Assembly: GCA_026397915.1 (NCBI GenBank)
Contig: JAPLTX010000055.1
Coordinates: forward strand, 62,001 to 126,000
Reading direction: 5' to 3'
DNA from: Verrucomicrobiota bacterium
GTDB taxonomy: Bacteria > Verrucomicrobiota > Verrucomicrobiia > CAIQCK01
Length of the DNA: 64,000 nucleotides
The position numbers and the translations under genes are program-made. The notes below the pieces were generated by a model. It was given only the letters and a program-made list of their open reading frames with translations. It did no database searches and was not told the DNA's origin. Shown here piece by piece: positions 1-9,533 of the stretch. Position 1 is the stretch's first letter, and each line of letters opens with the position of its first letter.

Positions 1-5
1 TGGAG

Positions 6-2507
6 ATGCGCATCCGTCAAAGCGTCGCGGGAGCGCAGTGGGACATCTACGGCCGGCCTGTAGGACGCGACAGCTTGCTACATTACGAGTTTGGGGTGCG
101 CGGCACGAACTGGCAGACGGTGCGGATTGACCTGCGCCGGGAGGCCAACTGGCACGGCACGCTGTCGGCCTTGCGTATTGATCCCACCAGCAACATCAAG
201 GCGCACATCGAGATTGATTGGATTCGCCTGACGCCGCTGCAACAGGCGACGCGCGGCGCGGTCGAGGTGCTCGGCACTCCAAGCAAACCGGCTGCGCGCG
301 TGTCGGTCAAGCTCGCGGATTCACAGCCGCACGCTGGTAAGACGCAAACAGTGACGGTGTGCGTGTTCGACGCGGACGGGAAAGCAGTGAGCGGGCAGCC
401 GGTCTTGCTCGCGCTCTCGACCGGTTCCGGCGGCGTTCTCGACAAGGAGCCAGCGAAGTCATCGCTGCCTGTAAACGACCAGGCGCGGCGGGCGCTGACC
501 GACAGCGCGGGCGAGGCGGTGTTTCGTTATCGCGTTTCGCGTCGCGCGAGAGCGGAGGCGGATCGGTTGGAAGCGACGGCGGAATTCAGCACGGCGTCCC
601 CAGCGAAAGTGGTCGTGCCAGTCCAGCCGGGGTCGCCGCATCACTATGTCGTCGAACCTGCGCGCCCGCGTGTGTTGCAGCCGGGCGACTCGCCGCTACC
701 TATAACGGCGACTTTGGCGGACGAATTCGACAATCCGCTGCCGCTCGGCGACCGAGCGGTCAAGTGGAGCGCGGCGGGCGGCAAGCTGCTGTCAGTGAAA
801 GGCACAAGCACCGTGTTTCGAGGCGAGCCGGCGCGACAATGGGTTGGGTGCGTAACGGTGAAAGATGCGGAGGGTTTAGCTGGAAAATCGGCGCCGATCT
901 CGACGATGCCCGCTGGGACGCGGCCGAATCGCGTGCGACTGCTGTCCAACGGTTACTTCGCGGCCGAGGGCAAAGCGTGGCTGCCGCTCGGTGGGTTTTA
1001 TGCGAATTGGGTCGGCTTGCCGACGGAAGACGGCGAGTGGGACAGGCGCCTTTCGTTCACCGACGCCAGCGACGAACAGGTCGTGGCGTGGCTGAAGTTC
1101 TTGAAGGCTAACGGCGTTACGGCGCAGCGGTTCATGCTGCGGACGCACCGCAAGAACGGCATGGAACCGGTGGACATCGGCGGGCGCGTGAATCCCGGCC
1201 TCTTCGCGGCGTTTTTGCACTACCTCGACCTGGCGCGGCCATTCGGTTTCAAGTTCCTGCTGGTGCTGCATGAGGATTACACAAAGCCGTGCTACTTCAA
1301 CCGTGGCGCGCTGGAGCGGTGGTGCTTGCCGTGGTTTGCTGGTGAAAACCTCGGTGCGCTGCCGGCGTTCCAGCGGCGTTTCATCCGCGACGGCGACCTC
1401 ATCGGCGACATCGCCGACAAATACACGGATTCCGATGTGCTCGCCTGCCAGGATCGTTACGCGCGCGAGTTGATCGGTCTCGTGAAGAACCATCCACTCG
1501 TGTTCGGCTACGAGCTGGAGAACGAGATGGTGAACTGTCCCGCCTCGTGGGCCAACCACGCGATGGCGACGGTGCGCGCGGCGGACCCGGACACACCACT
1601 CTGCGTCAGCCACGGCGGCGGCGGCCTGCACACGGCCGATCCCGCGTGGTGGAAGACGAAGACGACGCTTGATTTCTACACCTACCACATCTATCCGCAC
1701 GGCACGACCTCGCCGGAGATGGACTACGGTCTCGCAACCGACGTGCTGACGCGCTATGGGCGGATGGGCAAGCCGGCGTTCCTCGGCGAGTCGGCGGGCG
1801 ATCAGTTCTCCTACGGCCCCGACCGCGAGACGCGCCGCTGGACGATGCGCGACCTCATCTGGTTCTCGCTTTGCAACGGCAACCCCGGCTGCTTCTTTTG
1901 GAACGCGCGCGGCAGCGAACTGGCGGAGTTCCGGCTCGCGAACGAGATTGCAAGCCGGGTGAACTGGACGACGTTCGAGCGCAAGCGCCCCGCCATCGCC
2001 ATCTGCGTGCCGCATCCGCTTGACCGCGACCAATGGTTCCGCTCGCCCGAAGGCGTTGCCGCCAACGCGATGATGGGCCGCTACTCGCGGCATTATCTCG
2101 ACCGTGGCGTGAACTTCGACTTCGCGCTCGACGATGCTGCGGGCTATCCGCTGCGAGCCGGCGTGGACAAGTTCGCGCCGCCGGAGCCACCGTCAGCCGA
2201 CTTCGCCATCTCGTCCGGCTACCAGCTCGCTTCACTTGTGCGTGTCGACAATTCAGAGGCGCTCATCTATGTCCGCAACTTCGGCGGAGTGAAGCTGTGG
2301 GAAACAACGAAACCGAATCTGTGGAAACAATGGCTGCGTGAGCGCAAACCCGCCGCGTTGCGCGTGACGGTGAATCTCGTCGGCAAGTTCCACGCCGATA
2401 TCTGGAACCTAGACACCAGCAAGCATGAGCGGCGTCACATCGCGTGCGGCGAAACGCTCGATCTTGGCGCGAGCGACCACGACTTCGCGGTGTTGTTGAA
2501 AAAGTGA
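6..2507 (+). CDS. GH5-like (cellulase-superfamily) glycoside hydrolase, 5' partial
   Basis: Probably a secreted glycosidase acting on a polysaccharide. The reading frame is open to the window edge and no signal peptide is visible, so the true start probably lies upstream; the ATG at 6 is only the first one in view. Residues ~1-80 look like the end of a carbohydrate-binding beta-sandwich, ~95-300 like invasin/bacterial Ig-type repeats, and ~315-680 like a TIM barrel opening with GGFYANWVG. Candidate catalytic acids are Glu507 (in YELENEM) and Glu595 (in LGESAG), placed as the acid/base and nucleophile of clan GH-A. The stop overlaps the GTG start of the next gene, which suggests translational coupling. 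The GH5 assignment is by motif only; another clan A family is possible. Confidence 0.6.
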   Translation: MRIRQSVAGAQWDIYGRPVGRDSLLHYEFGVRGTNWQTVRIDLRREANWHGTLSALRIDPTSNIKAHIEIDWIRLTPLQQATRGAVEVLGTPSKPAARVSVKLADSQPHAGKTQTVTVCVFDADGKAVSGQPVLLALSTGSGGVLDKEPAKSSLPVNDQARRALTDSAGEAVFRYRVSRRARAEADRLEATAEFSTASPAKVVVPVQPGSPHHYVVEPARPRVLQPGDSPLPITATLADEFDNPLPLGDRAVKWSAAGGKLLSVKGTSTVFRGEPARQWVGCVTVKDAEGLAGKSAPISTMPAGTRPNRVRLLSNGYFAAEGKAWLPLGGFYANWVGLPTEDGEWDRRLSFTDASDEQVVAWLKFLKANGVTAQRFMLRTHRKNGMEPVDIGGRVNPGLFAAFLHYLDLARPFGFKFLLVLHEDYTKPCYFNRGALERWCLPWFAGENLGALPAFQRRFIRDGDLIGDIADKYTDSDVLACQDRYARELIGLVKNHPLVFGYELENEMVNCPASWANHAMATVRAADPDTPLCVSHGGGGLHTADPAWWKTKTTLDFYTYHIYPHGTTSPEMDYGLATDVLTRYGRMGKPAFLGESAGDQFSYGPDRETRRWTMRDLIWFSLCNGNPGCFFWNARGSELAEFRLANEIASRVNWTTFERKRPAIAICVPHPLDRDQWFRSPEGVAANAMMGRYSRHYLDRGVNFDFALDDAAGYPLRAGVDKFAPPEPPSADFAISSGYQLASLVRVDNSEALIYVRNFGGVKLWETTKPNLWKQWLRERKPAALRVTVNLVGKFHADIWNLDTSKHERRHIACGETLDLGASDHDFAVLLKK

Positions 2508-4897
2508 CGATAAATATTCTTGTCCCGTTATTTCTCGCTGCCGTCGTCGCTGCGGCTGAACCGGCGTCGAAGATGCCCGACCTGCTCACGGGCAATCTGA
2601 GCGTCGAATATCTGCGCTGGACGATCGGCGGCTGCAAAGGCGCGGAGCCGAAATCCTATTCAGCGGAGCAACTGGCCAGATTGCGCCACGCGGGCGTCAA
2701 CGGCTTCGAGGACTACATTACGTTTTGCGCGTTGGAACCGGAGCGAGATCGGCCAGATTGGCATTATTATCAGCGCAACTGCGAACTCATTCGCACCGCC
2801 GGCATGCGCTACGGCGTCTATCCGTGGCTGCACTTCGCGCCGAAGTGGTTCGTGGACTCGCCGGACTACGTGCCCTACGTCTGCATGGAGCACGGTCAGG
2901 CGACCTACTCAACTTCCATCTGGGCGCCGGGCACACTGGCGGTTTACGACCGGTTCTACGCGCAGTTTCGGCACGAGTTTGGCGACAAGGTGCAGGACAT
3001 TCACGCGAGCATGCCCGCCGATTACGGCGAGGTCGGTTTTCCCGTCGGCATGAGCGCGTGGGTTGTGCCACAGGAGCACAAACACACGGGCTTCTGGTGC
3101 GGCGACCGTTATGCGCGGGCCAACTTTCGCGAGCAAGCGCGGAAACGCTACCACACACTCGATGCGCTCAATCGGGCCTGGGGCACGCACTTCTCCGACT
3201 GGACATCGCTCGACTATCCGCCGCTGCATCCGCCGGAAAACGACGATGGTGCCGCACGACGGCGCTGGCTCGATTTCATCGGCTGGTATGCGGACAGCCA
3301 AACGGAGTTTGCGCGCAAGGCCGTCGCCGTTATTCGCAAGCACTTCCCGACAACACCGATTCAGATCAAGCTCGGCTACGGTGGCGAAGACGTGCGCTTC
3401 GGCCTCGACAACAGCGGCGTGGTCCGCATGGCGGCGCGCAACCGCATCATCGTCCGCTCGACGCACGGCAAGTTGCCGCCGTTTTTCTACAAGCGGTTCT
3501 CAACCCCGGCGCGCTTCTACGGGGCAAAGCTGCTGACCGAGCCGCCATCCGGCGTGAACCGCAATGAGGAAGTCAGTCGCATCTTCAACGACGCCTCCAA
3601 CCTGTCGACCGCTTACTTCGACTATCCCGGCAACATCCTCGGAGCGACGGATATCTTTGAGCGTTACCTGTCGTTGATCCAAGGCGAGCGCGCGCTGATT
3701 CGCGTGGCTTTTTTCTTCCCGACGAGCGACCACCGCCTGCGCCCCGAACAAAGGCTGCCATTGCGCCTTTACGAACAGGCTGGCGCACTCCGCGACATCA
3801 CGGACTACGATCTTGTTGACGAGACTCTCGTGCGTGACGGCGCGCTCAAAGACCATCGGCTGCTCGTGATGTTCGAGGGCAACTGGCTGGAGCAGGAAAC
3901 ACTCAATGCCATCACGCGATGGGTTCGCGCCGGCGGAACGTTATTGCTTGGCAACTTTGGCCCCATCGCCAACATTGGCGGCGGCACGCGAACGTATCAC
4001 GAATGGCTCGGCCCGCTTGCCGCCCGTGCCGGTGACGACTCCCTGCTCGTGGCTGCGAACGAGGCACCGCCGCGGATGTCGCTGGACATCGGTGCGGACG
4101 GCGATGACGCGTTTCTCGGCGAAGGCTGGTGGAATCGCGAGGGCAAAGGCAGCGGTTCGCGTCGCTGGACGAAGGAACGGGCGACGTTTCGCGTGGCGGT
4201 GAACCCGGAGAAGGGGTTGACAGTGACTGTATTCGCCGAACAACACGCCCGTGGCGAAACACAGCCGCGTTTGCTCGTCAACGGGCACGACGCCGGCGAA
4301 CTGCGATTTACGAACAGTTCAGCGAGGGTCAGCGTCCCGGTGAGTCTGCTGGCCGGTCACCGTCGCACCGTCTTCATCATTGTTTCGCCAACATGGCGAC
4401 CTTCCGAGCGCATTCCGGGCAGCAAGGACTCACGATTGCTTGGCATTTGGGTGGACCGCATCGAACTGGCGCAGAGCGGCGTGGGCGCGGCGGACGCGCT
4501 GCCACCGCCGGCTGTCCGGCTTGACGCACATCGGCTGACTCGCGACCTCACGCGTCGCGTTGGCAAGGGCAGGGTCGTGTTCTTCCCGTTCGGCCGTGAG
4601 GAGGACGCGGCGTTCCGCGACGCCGTGGCGCACTTGATCTATAGCGATGGCGCGCCCATCCAACCACCGGTGGACACGGAGTTCGATGGAGTGTTGGCCG
4701 CCGTGCTACAAACCAAGATGCTGTTTCTTAATGAAACCGATCATACGGTCACGAAGCGCGTGCGGTTGAATCCTTCTGATTTCGACGGCGTTCCGGGTCC
4801 GACGCCGCCCGCGAAAGTCTTGACGTTGGAGCTGGCACCGCATTCCATCACGACCGTCCGGCGCGCCGATGGGATGTTGCTGGAAAAGAACCATTGA
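2504..4897 (+). CDS. GH42-like (beta-galactosidase-type) secreted hydrolase
   Basis: A predicted secreted glycoside hydrolase of 797 residues. I chose the GTG at 2504 because it overlaps the upstream TGA (GTGA) and gives a clean signal peptide (VTINILVPLFLAAVVAAAEP); the upstream in-frame ATG at 2444 would put a charged extension before it. The N-terminal half is TIM-barrel-like, with an active-site-type block HASMPADYGEVGFP and the segment DALNRAWGTHFSDW, which resembles the (A)LNxAWGT motif of GH42. Residues ~400-530 resemble the trimerisation/glutamine-amidotransferase-like domain of GH42 (LLVMFEGNWLEQETLNAI), and the C-terminus is beta-rich. The catalytic pair is not certain. It sits between two other glycosidases in the same direction. 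Confidence 0.55.
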   Translation: MTINILVPLFLAAVVAAAEPASKMPDLLTGNLSVEYLRWTIGGCKGAEPKSYSAEQLARLRHAGVNGFEDYITFCALEPERDRPDWHYYQRNCELIRTAGMRYGVYPWLHFAPKWFVDSPDYVPYVCMEHGQATYSTSIWAPGTLAVYDRFYAQFRHEFGDKVQDIHASMPADYGEVGFPVGMSAWVVPQEHKHTGFWCGDRYARANFREQARKRYHTLDALNRAWGTHFSDWTSLDYPPLHPPENDDGAARRRWLDFIGWYADSQTEFARKAVAVIRKHFPTTPIQIKLGYGGEDVRFGLDNSGVVRMAARNRIIVRSTHGKLPPFFYKRFSTPARFYGAKLLTEPPSGVNRNEEVSRIFNDASNLSTAYFDYPGNILGATDIFERYLSLIQGERALIRVAFFFPTSDHRLRPEQRLPLRLYEQAGALRDITDYDLVDETLVRDGALKDHRLLVMFEGNWLEQETLNAITRWVRAGGTLLLGNFGPIANIGGGTRTYHEWLGPLAARAGDDSLLVAANEAPPRMSLDIGADGDDAFLGEGWWNREGKGSGSRRWTKERATFRVAVNPEKGLTVTVFAEQHARGETQPRLLVNGHDAGELRFTNSSARVSVPVSLLAGHRRTVFIIVSPTWRPSERIPGSKDSRLLGIWVDRIELAQSGVGAADALPPPAVRLDAHRLTRDLTRRVGKGRVVFFPFGREEDAAFRDAVAHLIYSDGAPIQPPVDTEFDGVLAAVLQTKMLFLNETDHTVTKRVRLNPSDFDGVPGPTPPAKVLTLELAPHSITTVRRADGMLLEKNH

Positions 4898-4936
4898 TTC
4901 GCGGCCGGAATCGGCCCGCGGAAAGGAAATAAAAAC

Positions 4937-6823
4937 ATGCACAAGCTGAAGAGTGTTGCCGGCGTTGCGCTGGCGTTGCTGGCGTTCACCGCGAACGCCG
5001 AGGATAAGATTACGCCGAAGGTCACCGACGCGCTTGCGTTTGCGCCGCCGGGCAGCGTGAACTTCCACGGCTGGATTGGCGAGGCGATGGCGACCTGCAA
5101 GACGGGGCGGATATTCGCCCAGAGCCTGCCCGATCTCATCAACCCGTTCGCCGTGCGCGAGGAAGACCGGATGTGGCGCGGCGAGTTTTGGGGGAAGTGG
5201 TTTACGTCCGTCGCGCTCGCGTATCGCTACGACGGTGACCCGAAGCTGCGTGCCATCCTCGACGAGGCGGTGAAGGGCCTCATCGCGACGCAGACGCCCG
5301 ACGGTGGCATCACGACCTACAAGGCGGCGAACGAGTTCACCAACTGGGACACATGGGGCCGTAAATACACGCTGCTCGGCCTGCTCGCCTACCACGACCT
5401 GACCGGCGACGCGAAGGCGCTCGACGCTGCGCGCAAGCACGCCGACCGCGTGCTGAGCTTCTTCGGGCCGGGCAAGGCCGATATCGCTACCAACGGTTGG
5501 TGGACCGGCATGGCCGCCAGCAGCATCATGGAGCCGATGGTGTTGCTCCACCGCCGCACCGGCGAGCGGCGTTACCTCGACTTTGTCAAATACATCGTCC
5601 GCGCATGGGAAGGTCCCAAAGGCCCCGACCTCGTCCGCAAGGCGCTCGACGGCATCGCTGTGTTCAAGATGTTCCCCGGCCCTGACCCGACCAAGAAAGG
5701 CTACATGAGCTGGGGGTCATCCAAATCCTATGAGATGATGTCTTGCTACGAAGGCTTGGTTGAACTGCATCGCGTCACCGGCGAGCCGAAGTATCTGGAG
5801 GCCGCGCGCAAGGTCTTCGCCAACATCCGCGACACCGAGATCACCATCCTCGGTTCCGGTTCGAGCTGGGAGCGATGGTGCAACGGCCGCATGCGACAGG
5901 CAGAGCCATTGACTGAATGGATGGAGACCTGTGTGACGGTGACGTGGATGAAGTTCGCCACGCAACTGCTGCGGCTGACCGGCGACCCGCTCTATGCCGA
6001 CGAGATCGAACGCAGCGCCCTCAACTCGCTCCTGGCCACGCAGAAGGACGACGGGACGTGGTGGTCTCACTTCAGCGCACTCGAAGGCCGGCGCGAGCCG
6101 GCGCCGGAGCATTGCAAGATGCACCAGAACTGCTGCGTGGCGAGCGGCCCGCGCGGGCTGAACCTGCTGCCGGCGCTGGCGGTAATGCGGGGCAGCAGCG
6201 GCCCGGTCGTGAACTTCTATGAACCGGCGACGGTGAAGTTCGAGGAGGCGCAACTCGACATCAAGTCCGACTACCCGCGCGCCAACGTGGTGGACATCAC
6301 GGTGCGCCCGACTGCGGCGAAAGAGTTCACACTGAGCCTGCGCATCCCGGCTTGGAGCCGCGCGACGAAGCTTACAGTAAACGGCAAAACCATCAGCGAC
6401 ATCAAGCCCGGCAGCTACGCGCGGTTGACGCGAACTTGGAAGAACGGCGACAAGGTTCGGCTGACGCTCGACTTCGCGGTGCGCTGCGAGAAAGACCCCG
6501 GTGGTTCTGGACGCGTGGCGATCACGCGCGGCCCGGTGGTGTTCGCGCTGGACAAGCGTGTCACCAAACCAGCCGCCGGCAATGGCGTGGTCGTGGCGGA
6601 CGCGAGCGGCGTTGTCAAAGCCACCGTCGTCAAAGCCAAGGGCGTGCAGATGGCGCTGGACGTGCCGTTTGACGCCGCCGGCAAGAAGATGATGCTGCGT
6701 TTCTGCGACTACGCTTCGTCCGGCCACACGTGGAAAGAAGACTCCACACTGCGCGTCTGGTTGCCGCAACCGTTGGATCTGTTCCAGCCGTTTGCTGGTA
6801 TTCATGTGATGAAGAAGGAATGA
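4937..6823 (+). CDS. GH127-family (DUF1680) beta-L-arabinofuranosidase-like protein
   Basis: Likely removes terminal beta-L-arabinofuranose from glycans after export; the family has an (alpha/alpha)6 barrel with a zinc-bound cysteine nucleophile. The 628-residue protein starts with a Sec signal (MHKLKSVAGVALALLAFTANA). The metal/nucleophile set of GH127 is visible: Glu330-x-Cys332 (in EWMETC) and the Cys399-Cys400 pair (in HQNCCVASGP), matching the E-x-C ... C-C pattern of characterised members. The C-terminal ~170 residues are beta-rich (SLRIPAWSRATKLTVNGK), as usual in this family. A good purine-rich ribosome-binding site (AAAGGAAA, about 4923-4930) supports ATG 4937. The last bases overlap the next start (ATGA), so the two genes are probably co-translated. 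Substrate within the GH127/GH146 group cannot be fixed. Confidence 0.75.
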   Translation: MHKLKSVAGVALALLAFTANAEDKITPKVTDALAFAPPGSVNFHGWIGEAMATCKTGRIFAQSLPDLINPFAVREEDRMWRGEFWGKWFTSVALAYRYDGDPKLRAILDEAVKGLIATQTPDGGITTYKAANEFTNWDTWGRKYTLLGLLAYHDLTGDAKALDAARKHADRVLSFFGPGKADIATNGWWTGMAASSIMEPMVLLHRRTGERRYLDFVKYIVRAWEGPKGPDLVRKALDGIAVFKMFPGPDPTKKGYMSWGSSKSYEMMSCYEGLVELHRVTGEPKYLEAARKVFANIRDTEITILGSGSSWERWCNGRMRQAEPLTEWMETCVTVTWMKFATQLLRLTGDPLYADEIERSALNSLLATQKDDGTWWSHFSALEGRREPAPEHCKMHQNCCVASGPRGLNLLPALAVMRGSSGPVVNFYEPATVKFEEAQLDIKSDYPRANVVDITVRPTAAKEFTLSLRIPAWSRATKLTVNGKTISDIKPGSYARLTRTWKNGDKVRLTLDFAVRCEKDPGGSGRVAITRGPVVFALDKRVTKPAAGNGVVVADASGVVKATVVKAKGVQMALDVPFDAAGKKMMLRFCDYASSGHTWKEDSTLRVWLPQPLDLFQPFAGIHVMKKE

Positions 6824-8587
6824 CCGCCACGCGCTGTCGTGCGCAGTTCGACATGAGACGTCGAATCACCATCTTCACGGTTGTCGGGTTGAGCGCGATC
6901 ATTCTTGATTGGGCGACTGCGAATTGGATTCTTTGGTCGAGCTACGACAACATCGCCGCATTGCTGCGGGAACCGGAGCGGCTGCGCGGCCAGCAGGTCC
7001 AGATGGAAGTCCACGAGCTGTCGCCGAAAGCGCGCACGCTCGGCACGGCGGGGTTGTTCTCGCGGGCCGATTCGCCGGCGTTTCGGCTGACGGTTAACTA
7101 CGACAATCACCCGTTCGAGCTGACTTCCGGCGCTGAAACGCACATCACCGCCGCCATGACTAAGGCACACTTCGCCGGCGCGGCCAGCGACCTGACGGAG
7201 AGCCGGCGTGCGCTGGCGGGTGTCGCGGACGCGCTGCCGAAGTTGTCGCTGTGGGGGCGGCTGCTGGCCGGGCTGTGGTATCAACCTTACGTCATCGTGT
7301 GGGACGCGCAGGGAGAACGATGCTGGGACGTCCACTTCCACGGTGGGCGGGTGGCTGTGGCTTGCAGCGACGGACTGCCGCGTGAGGTTCGCTATCAGAA
7401 ATGGCTGGTGACTTTCCGACGCGAACCGCTGGCGGATGCCGCGTTGGCGGCCGGCTCGGCGGACGCGCCAAGAACAGCCGTGCGTGTCGAGGCGACCGAG
7501 ATGGATAAGAGCCTCGCTGCAATGATCCGCATTCTGACGCTCCAACTCGTCGAAGTGCCGCGCGAGGCTGACGCGTTTCGCCGCGATGGCAACGGCTCGC
7601 TGGAGATCAAGGACGGCCGCCGCGTGTTGCGGTTGCGCGGCAAACCTTACGAGATAGGCGTCCAGCACGGACGACTTCTCGCGCCGAACATCAAGCGCCT
7701 TTGCGAGCGCGTCATCTACGGCGTCGGATTCTACTACTCCATCGGAAAAGGCCGGTGGTTTCTCGACGAGGCGACGAAGCTGGTCGAGCGGCAACGGCTG
7801 CACATCGCGCCGGAGTATTTCGAGGAAATGCGCGGCGTGGCCGATGGTGCGGGCGTGCCGCTGGCGACGGTGCAGGCGGCGAACATCTTCCCGGAGTTTT
7901 TCCATTGCAGCGGCGTGGCCGTCTTCGGCAAGGCGACGCGCGGCGGCGCGTTGCTGCACGCGCGGGTGCTCGACTACATGACTGGCCATCGAGCGCGAAG
8001 GAGCGCGGCGGTTCGTCAACGTCGGCTACGCCGGGTTCATTGGCAGCGTCACCGGCATGAACGAGAAGCAGGTCGCCATCGGTGAAATGGGCGGCCGCGG
8101 CGAAGGCAACTGGGACGGCACGCCGATGGCCCAACTGTTGCGCGGCGCGCTGGAGAACTGCGACACGCTGGAACAGGCGCTCGACTACATGCGCCGCCGG
8201 CCGCGGACATGCGAATATTACTACGTCATCAGCGACGGCAAGTCCCGCACCGCGCGCGGCGTGGCGGCGACGCCGGAGACATTTCAGGTCATCAAACCTG
8301 CCGAGGCCGTGCCGCTGCTGCCGGAGCCAGTGGAAGACGCGGTGCTGCTGAGCGAGGGCAAACGCTACAAGCTGTTGGTCCAGCGCGTGCGCGAGTTGCA
8401 CGGCCGCATCGGCCCGGAGGAGATGCAGCGCATCATCACCCGCAACGTCGCCATGCGCGCGAACCTGCACGACGTAATCTTCGCGCCGCCATCGCTGACA
8501 CTCTGGATCGCCAACGCTTCGCGCCACCGCCCGGCGTGCGACGAGTCGTTTGTGAAATACACTTGGGACGAGTTGTTCCATCACTGA
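6820..8587 (+). pseudogene. C45-family (acyltransferase/peptidase) gene with a frameshift
   Basis: The two halves together read as a C45 autoproteolytic Ntn-hydrolase-like protein (the penicillin acyltransferase superfamily). The ATG at 6820 overlaps the upstream stop and leads into a membrane/signal segment (residues ~15-35); ATG 6853 is an alternative. The first half, in the frame of 6820, carries LRGKPYEIGVQHGRLL and FHCSGVAVFGKAT, where Cys363 is the likely self-cleavage nucleophile, and runs to about ARVLDYMTG. The second half continues one frame later with FVNVGYAGFIGSVTGMNEK and ends at 8587. A TGA at 7979-7981 in the second frame places the shift between 7982 and about 8010. The linker between the halves also looks short. 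Either a real inactivating mutation or a sequence error; without the shift I would call it an intact enzyme. Confidence 0.7.
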
Positions 8588-8620
8588 CACGTTTTTCCTG
8601 TCCGCTCGTTGTTTCGGCGC

Positions 8621-8650
8621 TTGACGAGGTTTGCGGCCGTAGCGTAGCCT
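8621..8650 (+). promoter_or_regulatory. Possible sigma-70-type promoter for the IclR-HzsA run
   Basis: TTGACG at 8621-8626 and TAGCCT at 8645-8650 are 18 bp apart in the 121-bp gap before the IclR gene. Spacing and sequence are compatible with a housekeeping promoter, but such matches occur by chance and no experiment backs it. Confidence 0.3.
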
Positions 8651-8667
8651 ACGTGCGTTTTAACAAT

Positions 8668-8680
8668 CAAACTACGTTTG
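8668..8680. promoter_or_regulatory. Possible IclR operator: CAAAC-TAC-GTTTG palindrome
   Basis: A perfect 5-bp inverted repeat (CAAAC at 8668-8672, GTTTG at 8676-8680) lies just downstream of the putative promoter and 28 bp before the IclR start. A second AATCAAAC copy follows at about 8685-8692. IclR-family regulators commonly bind short palindromes in their own promoter, so autoregulation is a reasonable guess. Confidence 0.3.
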
Positions 8681-8708
8681 GCTAATCAAACCACACCAAC
8701 GTCTCCAT

Positions 8709-9533
8709 ATGAGCTTCAAACACCCGCCCGCCGCGAACAAATACGCCGTGCCTGCCGTCGAGCAGATGCTCGACATTGTCGAGCATCTCGCGCAGAACCA
8801 CCGCGGCTACGGCATCACCGAACTGGCCCGCAAGCTGGGCATCTCCACCAACGGCGTCTTCCGCATCCTGAAGTGCCTGGCCGAACGTGGTTATGTCGAG
8901 GCCGACCCAACGGGCGGTTACCGGCTCGGCACGAAGTTCTTCACGCTCGGCATGCAGCTTCACGCGCGCTTCGATCTGCGGCGGCGCGCGCGGCTGCATT
9001 TGGATCGGCTGTGCGAGCAATCGGGTGAGACGGTGCAGCTTTACACGTTGCAGGAAGATCACGCGCTGGTGCTCGACTGCGTGACGCCCGCGGCCAGTTC
9101 GTTCATCCAGGTGTTGCCCGGCAGCCGGATGGAGATTCATGCGAGCGCGTTCAGCAAGGCCGTGCTGGCGTTCCTGCCGGAGGACGAGGCGCGCCGACGG
9201 CTCCCGCGCAAGCTGGCGGCGCTCACACCGCACACGGTCACGGACAAGGAGAGGCTGTTCGAAGAGATCGCGCGAATACGAGCCACAGGCCTCGGCTACG
9301 ATCGCGAGGGCTATATGCTGGGCATCTTCTGCATCGGCGCGCCCGTGTTCGACGTCAACGGCGAGCCGGTGGCCGGCCTTGGCGTGACGGGACTGGTGAG
9401 CGTTTCCCACCCGAAGAAACAATTCGTGTTGGAACAAGCCATCCTCGCGTGTGCCGAGAGCATCTCGCGCGACATCGGCTACGAGGGCGGGCGGTTCGCG
9501 GAGTTTCAATCCCAGTTGAAGGACAATAGATGA
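8709..9533 (+). CDS. IclR-family transcriptional regulator
   Basis: A 274-residue DNA-binding regulator. Residues ~12-75 form the IclR winged helix-turn-helix (YGITELARKLGISTNGVFRILKCL), and ~90-265 the GAF-like effector-binding domain (ETVQLYTLQEDHALVLDCV, FSKAVLAFLP, GIFCIGAPVFDVNGEPVAGL). The length is normal for the family. The gene follows the only substantial gap in this part of the window, and its TGA overlaps the ATG of the first HzsA-like gene (ATGA). It is therefore probably co-transcribed with the array of heme proteins and senses a related metabolite. IclR proteins often control catabolism of sugar acids and aromatics; the ligand here is unknown. It has no signal peptide and acts in the cytoplasm. 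Confidence 0.9.
   Translation: MSFKHPPAANKYAVPAVEQMLDIVEHLAQNHRGYGITELARKLGISTNGVFRILKCLAERGYVEADPTGGYRLGTKFFTLGMQLHARFDLRRRARLHLDRLCEQSGETVQLYTLQEDHALVLDCVTPAASSFIQVLPGSRMEIHASAFSKAVLAFLPEDEARRRLPRKLAALTPHTVTDKERLFEEIARIRATGLGYDREGYMLGIFCIGAPVFDVNGEPVAGLGVTGLVSVSHPKKQFVLEQAILACAESISRDIGYEGGRFAEFQSQLKDNR

Noticed and set aside
7975..8056. Programmed ribosomal frameshift in the C45 gene
   Set aside because: No slippery heptamer or following stem is evident, and the linker appears shortened, so mutation or sequence error is simpler.
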